From: Streptomyces sedi
GTDB lineage: Bacteria; Actinomycetota; Actinomycetes; Streptomycetales; Streptomycetaceae
Reading direction: 5' to 3'
Length of the DNA stretch: 64,000 bases
Assembly: GCF_006335015.1 (NCBI RefSeq)
Contig: NZ_VDGT01000007.1
Coordinates: 124,001 to 188,000, forward strand
The notes below the pieces were generated by a model. The model made no database searches, had not been told where the DNA came from, and was given only the letters and a program-made list of their open reading frames with translations. Numbering within the stretch: the stretch's first letter is position 1; every line of letters begins with the position of its first letter. Below are positions 54,524-63,800 of this stretch, one piece after another. The position numbers and the translations under genes were made by a program.

Positions 54524-54842
54524 CTCCGGGTCCTGGGTCGGGCGCGCGGTCACGGTCCGTGCGGCGGCGCCGGAAGGGCGGCCGTGCCCGGCGGAGCCCC
54601 GGCCCGCGGCCCGGCCCCCACCCGGCCTGGTCAGGAAGGTAACGAGCGCGCCCGCCTCCCCGCGACCTCCTTAAGCGGCCGTTGAAACTCCCTGGTGGAA
54701 GGGCGAGTTGGCGGCGCGTGGCGCCGGCGCCTGGTCGGGTGATTCGGGCTGTGCTTAAGGGCGTCGATGAGGGAGCCGCCAGCGGCCAGAATCGGGCTGT
54801 TGGGCCGGCACCGGCCCGCCGTCCCCCCGCTCTGGAGGTGCG
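54524..54842. other. Divergent intergenic region, 319 bp
   Basis: This gap separates the flavin reductase and antiporter genes and must hold both promoters. It has two CTTAAG sites (near 54670 and 54755), unusual in such GC-rich DNA, about 85 bp apart. No reading frame with convincing codon use and no strong dyad was seen. Confidence 0.4.
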
Positions 54843-56132
54843 ATGTCCCTCGCCGAGAGTCTGCCGACCGAGTCGGTCGTCATGGCCGATCTGGCGATCG
54901 TGCTGCTCCTCTCGGCCGCCGTGGTGCCGTTGGCCCGCCGCCTCCGCCAGCCGCCGGTGGTCGGCGAGATCGCCGTCGGGATCGCGCTGGGCCCGAGCGT
55001 ACTGGGGCTGCTGCCGGGCGACCTGCCCGGCCTGCTCTTCCCCGACGACGCGCGCCCGCTGCTCTCCGCCATCGCCCAACTCGGCCTGCTTCTCTTCATG
55101 TTCCTCGCCGGGTGGGAGCTGGACCTGGCTCGGCTGCGCGGCCGGGGGCGCGCGGTGGGCACGATGGCCGGGCTGTCGATGGTGGTGCCCTTTCTGCTGG
55201 GGCTCGGCGTGGCGGGCTGGCTGCACTCCTCGTACGCGGGTGACGGAGTCTCCCCTGGCACGTTCGCGCTCTACCTGGGAACGGCGTTCGCCATCACGGC
55301 CTTTCCCGTGCTGGCCCGCGTGATCCGGGACGGCGGGCTGTCCAGGACGCGGGTCGGCGGCACGGCGATGGCGTGCGCGGCGATCGGTGACGTGATCGCC
55401 TGGTGTGTGCTGGCCCTGGTGGTGGCGCTGGTGGAGTCGGGCGGCGGCCGGGGCGGGGCCGAGACGCTCCGGGTGGTGGGGCTGACGGCGCTCTACGGGC
55501 TGCTGCTCGGCGCGTTGGTGCGCCCGCTGCTGCGGCGGGCCGCCGCCCGCGGCTGGTTCGCCGCGCGCGGCACGGTGTTGGCGCTGGTGGTGGCCGGTGT
55601 GCTGCTCTCCTCCGTGGCGACGACCTGGATCGGTGTCCACGCGATCTTCGGGGCGTTCGCCTTCGGCCTGGTGATGCCGAGGGATCTCGCGCCCTCGCAG
55701 CGGGAGTTGCTGGAACCCCCGCTGGAACGCGTCTCGGGGCTGCTGCTGCCGGTGTTCTTCGTGGTGACCGGACTCACCGTCGACATCGGCGCGTTGGGGC
55801 CCGCCGACACCGCGGTGCTGGCGCTGGTCGTCGCCGTCGCCGTGGTCGGCAAACTCGTCGGCGCCGCGCTCCCCGCGCGCGCCCTCGGCATGGGCTGGCG
55901 CGAGGCGACGGTCTTCGGCGCGCTGATGAACACCCGGGGGCTGACGGAGCTGGTGGTCCTGGAGATCGGTCGCCAGCTGGGGGTGATCAGCTCCGAACTC
56001 TTCACGATGATGGTGCTGATGGCGCTCCTCACCACGGCGATGGCCGGCCCGGTCATCCACCGCCTCGCGCCCCCCGAGGCCCCCGGTGCCGCCCCCGGGC
56101 GCCCGCTCACGGCCGCCCCGGCGGGGGAATAG
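54843..56132 (+). CDS. Cation/proton antiporter, CPA2 (KefB/NapA-like) family
   Basis: This 429-residue integral membrane protein has about twelve or thirteen helices. Recognisable family elements are LRQPPVVGEIAVGIALGPSVLG near the N-terminus, TAFAITAFPVLARVI in the middle, ACAAIGDVIAWCVLA with the transport Asp, GVHAIFGAFAFGLVMPR, and FGALMNTRGLTELVVLEIG. It exchanges Na+ or K+ for H+. It lacks the cytoplasmic RCK/TrkA-N domain of KefB. ATG at 54843 has GGAGGTGCG directly upstream. It is monocistronic. Confidence 0.9.
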   Translation: MSLAESLPTESVVMADLAIVLLLSAAVVPLARRLRQPPVVGEIAVGIALGPSVLGLLPGDLPGLLFPDDARPLLSAIAQLGLLLFMFLAGWELDLARLRGRGRAVGTMAGLSMVVPFLLGLGVAGWLHSSYAGDGVSPGTFALYLGTAFAITAFPVLARVIRDGGLSRTRVGGTAMACAAIGDVIAWCVLALVVALVESGGGRGGAETLRVVGLTALYGLLLGALVRPLLRRAAARGWFAARGTVLALVVAGVLLSSVATTWIGVHAIFGAFAFGLVMPRDLAPSQRELLEPPLERVSGLLLPVFFVVTGLTVDIGALGPADTAVLALVVAVAVVGKLVGAALPARALGMGWREATVFGALMNTRGLTELVVLEIGRQLGVISSELFTMMVLMALLTTAMAGPVIHRLAPPEAPGAAPGRPLTAAPAGE

Positions 56133-56266
56133 CCGTTCCCTCCGGGGGCGGTGGAAGCCGCCGCCCGGTCGGAAAGCCCCCTCCCGGGGCCCCGGTCAGG
56201 GCCGCCGCCGCGCCGCAGCGCCGCCGGCAGGCCCACGGTTGTACGGCGGGCGTCGGGCCGAAACGG

Positions 56267-57040
56267 TCAGCGACCGGTCTCCCTGGGGGGCGGGAACTCC
56301 CGCGCCAGTTCGCCGCCCCTCGGCTCGTAGCACGTCATGCCGACGTTCCAGCCGAACCCGGTGAGCAGTGCGTGAAGCTCCTCCCAACGCTCCGGGGCCA
56401 CCTGTCCCGCGAAGCGGATGAGGCCGCGGCTGGAGAGCGTGCTGAGTCGGGCCCACTCGGTGGAGAAGGCGAGCTCTCCACGGAACCGGTCGGACGCTCC
56501 GGTCTCCCAGCCGGCCTCGGCCAGCGCGGCGGCGCACTCGCCCAGGGAGGGCCTCGGGACGCCGTCCGGTCCGTCGGGCTCCGTGTACACGCCCCCGTAG
56601 ACGTTGGGGAGCCCGTCCAGCTTCTCTCGCAGCCAGTCCGGGACGTTTTCCTCGGCGCGGGGGAAGTAGGCCAGGTCCTGGGCGTAGTTCTCGGGTGTGA
56701 AGGACGGTCCCTCCGGCTCCTCTTCGTACTCGAAGCGGACCGAGTGACGCCCCGGGACCAGCGTGTAGACCAACGTGAACCAGGTGCCGTCGGTCTCCCT
56801 GTACATCCCCGCTCGCAGCCGCCCGCACAGCTCTGCGACGCCCCCCGGGACACCCGCCGCGGCAAGGCTGCGGCCGTCCTCCGCCACGACGGACAGGGAG
56901 GCCGACGAGCCGCCGCCGGCCAGCCCGGACCACCTCAGGGTCGCCCTCGCCCAGCCGTCGGGCAGGCCGGCGCCGAGCAGCGCGCCGATCTCGGCGCATA
57001 TCTCGGCCTGTTCGGTGGCGTCCAGGGGGCGTGGCGGCAC
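56267..57040 (-). CDS. Protein of unknown function with YezG-like immunity features
   Basis: This 257-residue cytoplasmic protein starts at GTG 57040 (AGGAAAGGTG upstream); the extension to 57550 lies in non-coding DNA. The first 140 residues (EIGALLGAGLPDGWARATLRWS, GTWFTLVYTLVPGRHSVRFEYEEEP, YAQDLAYFPRAEENVPDWL) resemble the DUF600/YezG immunity fold. A second part (about 165-257) is different. No toxin gene lies nearby, so an immunity role is weakly supported. It precedes the PKS gene but is transcribed the other way, sharing a 780-bp gap. Confidence 0.6.
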   Translation of the reverse strand: MPPRPLDATEQAEICAEIGALLGAGLPDGWARATLRWSGLAGGGSSASLSVVAEDGRSLAAAGVPGGVAELCGRLRAGMYRETDGTWFTLVYTLVPGRHSVRFEYEEEPEGPSFTPENYAQDLAYFPRAEENVPDWLREKLDGLPNVYGGVYTEPDGPDGVPRPSLGECAAALAEAGWETGASDRFRGELAFSTEWARLSTLSSRGLIRFAGQVAPERWEELHALLTGFGWNVGMTCYEPRGGELAREFPPPRETGR

Positions 57041-57819
57041 GGTGTCACCTTTCCTCGTCAGGATGGACTTCCCTGATTGGACGCCTCGGCGGAGCCGTCC
57101 GGTTGCGACCGCGGCCGGCGGATTCCGCGCCCTCGCCGCCGACCTCGCCGCCGACCTCCGCCACGACGGCCGCCGCTGACGGGCGCCCTCCCCGCCGGCG
57201 ACCGACGGAACGGCGGGAGCGGTCACCGCGCTCCCCTCTCCCACTCCCTCCCGTCCGCCCCCCTTACCGGCTTCTTTGCGACAGCGGAGACGGTCGACGG
57301 CGAGGGAAGGAAAACGATCGGAACCCAGAATTACCCGAACAACTTCCGTCGAAATGCCTTCACTTCTCCCACACACACGGCGACCCCGAGACGGAAAGGC
57401 GTACGAGCGTGTGCGGGAGTGCCGGAACCGCGCGTTCCGGCTTTGCCCGCCCTCCGGCGAAAAAGAATCGTAAACACTTTCCCCCGTTCGCCTGTTCGTG
57501 AGGTGGCGCGCGCACGCACGCCCCCCGGCGCTCACCACCGAAACCGACATCGCCGCACGTCAGAAGCGTGGCACCGGGGAAATGCGCCGGCGAATTACGC
57601 GCGCGCCGGCGCGTGTTAATGCCTCCGTTCATCTCACCACGGAAACACCGCGCCTTTACGATGAGGGCACACGATCACATCACCTCACGACCAGAGGAAA
57701 GTCCCGTCGGACAATTCCGGTTCTCTTGGCGTGTTGTCGTCGCGTGTCGCACCGCGTGAAGACAAGCGGTCCCCCCTCCTCCGGCTGACCCACCTCCGCG
57801 TCATCCCCGAAGGATCACC
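57041..57819. promoter_or_regulatory. Long divergent region upstream of the PKS gene, about 780 bp
   Basis: This is the largest gene-free stretch in the window and the lowest in GC around it, with runs of A/T near 57300-57350, 57450-57490 and 57650-57720. Frames through it read as Arg/Pro-rich shadows without codon bias. It must carry the promoter of the PKS-NRPS gene. A small perfect palindrome CGCGCCGGCGCG sits near 57603-57612. No regulator-specific site could be assigned. Confidence 0.5.
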
Positions 57820-60800
57820 ATGAAGAACTCGCTCCCCGTCCCCTCGTCCCCCGAGCCCGAACACGACCCCGAATCCGACAGATTCGCCATCGTCGGCATC
57901 GGCTGCCGCTTCCCCGGTGGAGCCAACGACCACCGCTCCTACTGGCGCAACCTCCTCGAAGGGCGCGACTGCCTGACCCCCACGCCACGCGACCGCTACG
58001 ACGTGGCCACCCTGGGCAGCGCCGACCGCTCCAAGCCCGGCCGGCTGGTCGGCGGGCGCGGCGGGTACATCGACGGCTTCGACGCCTTCGACCCCGCGTT
58101 CTTCGGCATCAGCCCCCGCGAGGCCGCCCAGCTCGACCCGCAGCAGCGCAAGCTGCTCGAAGTGGCCTGGGAGGCACTGGAGGACGGCGGCCAGCTCCCC
58201 GGGCGGCTCGCCGGCTCCGAGGTCGGCGTCTTCGTCGGCGCGTTCACGCTCGACTACAAGATCCTCCAGTTCGCCGACCTGGACTTCGAGACCCTGGCGG
58301 CCCACACCGCCACCGGGACCATGATGACGATGGTCTCCAACCGGATCTCCTACTGCTTCGACTTCCGGGGCCCCAGCCTCTCGCTCGACACCGCGTGCAG
58401 CTCCTCGCTGGTCGCGGTGCATCTGGCCTGCGAGAGCCTGCGCCGGGGCGAGACCGGACTGGCGCTCGCCGGCGGCACGCTGCTGCACTCGGCGCCGCAG
58501 TACACCATCGCCGAGACCAAGGGCGGCTTCCTCTCCCCCGCCGGACTCTCCCGCCCCTGGGACGCGTCGGCGGACGGCTATGTGCGGGCCGAGGGCGTGG
58601 CGTTGGTGGCGATCCGCCGGCTGGCCGACGCGCTGGCCGACGGCGACCCGATCCACTCCGTGATCATCGGCAGCGGGGTCAACCAGGACGGGCACACCCC
58701 GGGCATCACCGTTCCCAGCGCCGATGCCCAGGTGCGGCTCATCGAACGGGTCTGCGCCCGCGCGGGGATATCTCCCGGCGACCTCCAGTACGTGGAGGCG
58801 CACAGCACCTCGACGGCGGTCGGCGACCCGATCGAGGCCTCGGCGCTGGCCCGCGCCCTGGCGGTCGGCCGCCCGCCGGCCGGGTCGGGGGAGCCGGGGG
58901 CCGAGCCGCCGTACGTCGGCTCGGTCAAGGCCAACATCGGGCACACCGAGTCGGCCGCCGGAGTCGCCGGGCTGATCAAGACGGCGCTCGCGCTGAAGAA
59001 CGGCGTCATACCCCCGCAGATCAACCTCGACCGGCTCAACCCCGAGATCGACGGCGCCTCCCTCCCCTTCCGCATCCCGACCGAGCCCACCGCCTGGCCG
59101 GACCACGACGGGCCCGCCAGGGCCGGGGTCAACGCCTTCGGCTTCGGCGGGACCAACGCCCACGTGCTGCTGGAGGAACCCCCGCGCCGGACGCCGCCCC
59201 CTCCCGCCGAGGAAGGCCGACCGGCCTACTCCGTACTGCCGTTGACCGCGCGCGCCGACGAGGCGCTGCCCGAGCTGGCCGGCGCCGTGCGCACCGAGCT
59301 GACGGGCGGTCAGCCACACGACGTCGCCTGGACGTTGGCGCACCGCAGGGAGCATCTGGACCGTCGGATGGCGGTCGCCTACTCCTCCCCCGAGGAGTTG
59401 GACGAGGCGCTGGCCGCCGCCGAGCGTGGCGAGCCGCACCCGCTGGTGGCGACCGGCCAGCGGCGCGAGGGGCTGCGCGGGCGGCTGGTCTGGGTGTTCA
59501 CCGGCATGGGACCGCAGTGGTGGGCCATGGGACGCCGGCTCTACGCCGAGGAGCCGGTCTACCGGGAGGCGATCGACCGCTGCGACCGCGCGTTCTCCCG
59601 GCTCGTCGACTGGTCGCTGCGCGACGAGCTGCTGGCCGACGAGGACGCCTCCCGGATGGCGGAGACCTGGCTGGCGCAGCCGGCCAACTTCGCGCTCCAG
59701 ACGGCGCTCGCCGCGCTGTGGCGGTCACGTGGCGTCACCCCCGACGCGATCGTCGGGCACAGCACGGGCGAGATCGCCGCGTTCCACGAGGCCGGTGTCT
59801 ACGACCTCGCCGACGCCGTCACCGTCGCCGTGCACCGCAGCAGGCTCCAGCACCGGCTCGTCGGCACCGGCCGGATGCTGGCGGTCGGGCTGCCGCAGGC
59901 CGAGGCCGCGCGCCGCGCCCGGCGGTACGGCGGCCGGATCGACCTGGCCGCCGTCAACAGCCCCGGCTCCGTGACCCTCGCCGGCGAGGCCGAGGCGCTC
60001 GCCGAACTCGCCGGGGAGCTGGAGGAAGAACGCGTCTTCGCCCGCTTCCTCGACGTGGAAGTGCCCTACCACAGCGCCCAGATGGCCGCCATCGAGGGCG
60101 AGTTGCGGGAGACGCTGGCCGACCTCAAGCCGCGCAGGGCGCGGGTGCCGCTGTATCTCACGGCGCTGCCCGGCACCGTGGCGCGCGGCGAGGAGCTGGA
60201 CGCCGACTACTGGTGGCACAACGTGCGGGACACCGTCTGGTTCCAGGCCGCGGTGGACCGGCTGGTGGACGACGGGTTCGAACTCTTCCTGGAGATCGGC
60301 CCGCACCCCGTGCTCGGTCACTCGGTGCGGGAGTGCCTGGCGCGCCGCGAGGTGAAGGGGCAGGCGCTGCCCTCCATCCGTCGCGGCGAGAACGAGCCGG
60401 AACGGTTCGCCCGCTCGCTCGCCCAACTCTTCACGCTCGGCGTGGACATCGACTGGCAGGCACTCCACCCGACGGGCCGGCCCGTCGCGTTGCCGACCTA
60501 CCCGTGGCGGCACGAGCGGTACTGGACGGAGCCGCCCTCGGTCGCCGGGGTGCGGCTCGGGGAGCTGGACCATCCGCTGCTGGGCCGCCGGCTGGCGGGC
60601 GCCGCGCCCGCCTGGGAGGCCGCGCTCGATCTGGAGCGGGCGCCCTATCTGCGGGACCACCGCATCGAGGGCAGGGCGCTCTTCCCGGCCGCCGGCTATC
60701 TGGAGATGGCGGCGCAGGCGGTGCGGGCGCTGACCGGCGGCACCCACACCACCATCGCCGATCTGGAGCTGCGCAAGGCGCTCTTCCTCCCGGAGGAGCG

Positions 60801-63800
60801 GTCCACCCGCGCCCGGCTGACGTTCGCGCCCGACTCGCCGACGTTCCATGTCGTCTCCACGGGCGGCGCCGAGCCGACCACGCACGCGACCGGCACGGTG
60901 CGCGGCGGCCAACCCCGGCCGTTCGGACCGCCGTTGGACACCGAGCGGGTCCGCGGCTTCCGCCGGGAGGCGGGGTCGGAGGTCTACGCGCGGCTGGCCG
61001 GGCACGGATACCACTACGGTCCGGCGTTCCAGGGCATCGAGGAGCTGTGGCTCGGTCCCGGCGAGGCGCTGGCCCGGCTGCGGCTGCCCGAGGCGGCCGT
61101 CGACGAGGGAGTGAGCGGCGGGACGGACCACCAGCTGCATCCCGTGCTGCTGGACTCGTGCTTCCAGACGCTGCTCGCGCACGCGCTCGCCGACGAGCCG
61201 CCGCGGGAGGGCGGCGCCGTCCGCCTGCCGGTGGCCATCGACGAGGTGCGGCTGACGCCGGCCGGCGACCGGCCGCTGTGGGTGCGCGCGGTGGTCACCG
61301 AGGCCACGGACGAGCTGCTGGTGGGCGACCTGACCGTGTACGCGGACGACGGCACCCCGCTGGGCGCGGTGACCGGCTTCCGCGCCGCCGACGTGGAACG
61401 GGCGGCCGGCGCCGTCGGCACCGCGACCGTCGACGGCTGGCTCTGCGCCCCGCAGTGGGACGAACTCCCGCCGCTGAACGCCGAGTCGGTGGGCAGCCCG
61501 GGGCGGCTGCTGGTCTTCGCCGACGCCCAGGGCGGGGTCGGCGACGCGCTGGCCAAGCTGGTCGCCGAGCGCGGCGGCCACTGCCATCTGGTCCGCCCCG
61601 GGCAGGTGGGGCGCACGGACCTGATGGCCGGCGAGTCGACGCTGGTGCCCGGGTCGGCGGACGGTCTGGCGCGGCTGCTGGCCGAGGCGGGAGACGCGTT
61701 CGACGCGGTGGTCGACCTGTGGGCGTTGGACCAGCGCGGTCCCGAGGCCGGCGCGGCGGTCGCTCCCGGCGCTGCCGAGGGGCCGTTCGCGCTGGTGGCG
61801 CTGGCGCGTGCCCTGCTCGACGAGGGGCGCGCGGGACGGCTGCACGTGGTGACCAGGGGCAGCCAGGCGGTGCGCGCCGGTGACCCGGTGGCGCCCCTGG
61901 GGGCGCGTGCCTGGGGCGTGACCCGGGTGCTGCGCTACCAGGAGCTGACGGAGTGGCCCGGGCTGCTGGTGGACCTGGACGGGTCGGGGGCGGTCGGCCC
62001 CGGCGAGGAGGCCGAGGCGCTGCTGGCCGAGCTGCTGGCGGGCCCCGAGCAGCGCGCCGGGGACGAGGTGGCGCTGCGCGGCGGGAGGCGGTTCGGCTGC
62101 CGGCTGCGGCCGGCCGAGCTGACCCGGCCGTTGCCGCTGCGGCTGCGGGCCGACGGCTGCTACGTGGTGACGGGCGCCTTCGGCGCGCTGGGCCGGCTGC
62201 TGTGCCGGACGCTCGCCGAGCGCGGGGCGCGGCAGCTGGTGCTGCTGGGCCGTTCGCCGCTGCCGGAGCGGTCGCGTTGGCAGGACCCGGGTCTCGACCG
62301 GCGGACCGCCGAACGGGTGCGGTTCCTGCGCGAGTTGGAGGCGCTGGGGGTGCAGGCGACGCCGGTGACGCTGGACCTGACCGACGAGTCGGCGCTCGGC
62401 GCGTGGCTGGAGGGGCACCGCGCGGCGGCGCTGCCGCCGGTGCGGGGCGTCTTCCATCTGGCGGGCGAGGTGCGCGACACCCTGCTGCCGGGGATGGACC
62501 GGGAGACGTTCGGCGCGGTGCACGACCCGAAGGTGCTGGGCGCGTGGGCGCTGCACCGGCGGCTGGCCGACGAGCCGCTGGAGCACTTCGTGCTCTTCGC
62601 CTCCGTCGCGGCCTGGCTGCCGACGGCCGGCCAGACCAACTACGCGGCGGGCAACGCGTTCCTGGACGCGCTGGCCCACCACCGCAGGGCGCTGGGGCTG
62701 CCGGCGCTGAGCGTGGACTGGGGGCCGTGGGCGACCGGCATGATCGAGGAGCTGGGGCTGGTCGAGCACTACCGGCAGGCCAGGGGCATGACCTCGCTCT
62801 CGCCGACGGCCGGGATGGCGGTGCTGGAGCGGATCATCGGCCAGGACGTGGCGCAGCTGCTGGTGGCGACGGTCGCGGACTGGCCGACGTTCCTGTCCTG
62901 GTACACGGCGCCGCCGCCGCTGGTCGAGGAGCTGGCGGCGGACGCGACGCCGGTGGACGGCGCGTCGGCCGAGGGTCAACCCGGTGCGTTTGTCGCGGAG
63001 TTCGGCGCCGCCGACGAGGCGGGGCGGGAACGGCTGCTGACCGAGCGGTTCAGGGCGGTGGTCGGCGCCGTGCTGCGGGTGCCGGGCGAACGGCTCGACG
63101 CGGAGACGGGGTTGAACCTGCTGGGCCTCGACTCGCTGCTGGCGATGGAGCTGCGGGCGCGGCTGGGCGCCGAGTTGGGTGTGACGCTGCCGGTGGTGGC
63201 GCTGCTCAGCGGCTCCACGGTCGGCGAGCTGGTCGGCCAGCTGCGCGAGGAGCTGCTGACCCGGCTGACCGAGGGCGCGGACGGCGGGGGCGGGGCGGCC
63301 GTCGAGGTCTTCACCGACCCGGAGTGCTATCCGCTGACGCAGAACCAGAAGGCGCTGTGGTTTCTCAAGCAGCTCGACCCGGACGGCTTCGCTTACAACA
63401 TCGGCGGCGCCGTCGAGGTGCGGGCCGAGCTGGACCCGGCGCTGATGCGGGAGGCGTACCGCCGGCTGCTGGAGCGCCACCCGTTGCTCCGGGCCAACTT
63501 CGTGGTGGAGGACGGCGGTCCCGTGCAGCGGATCGCGCCGTCGGCGCGGGAGGACAGCGCGGTCTTCGACGTGGCCGACCAGCCCTGGGAGGCGATCTAC
63601 CGGCTGATCATCCGCGAGTACCGCAAGCCCTACGACCTGGAGCGGGACCCGCTGGTGCGGTTCCGGCTGCTGCGGCGGGCCGACGACCGGTGGATCATCA
63701 CCAAGGCGGTCCACCACATCATCTCGGACGCGATCTCCACGTTCACCTTCATCGAGGAGCTGCTGGCCCTCTACGAGGACCTGCGGCGCGGCGGCCCCGG

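Noticed and set aside
57077..57619. 180-residue frame in the PKS upstream region
   Set aside because: Arg/Pro/Thr-rich, with no Shine-Dalgarno, no third-position GC bias and no domain.
58395..61883. 1162-residue rightward frame overlapping the PKS
   Set aside because: It is the +1 shadow of the PKS. The true frame from 57820 has no stop before the window end.
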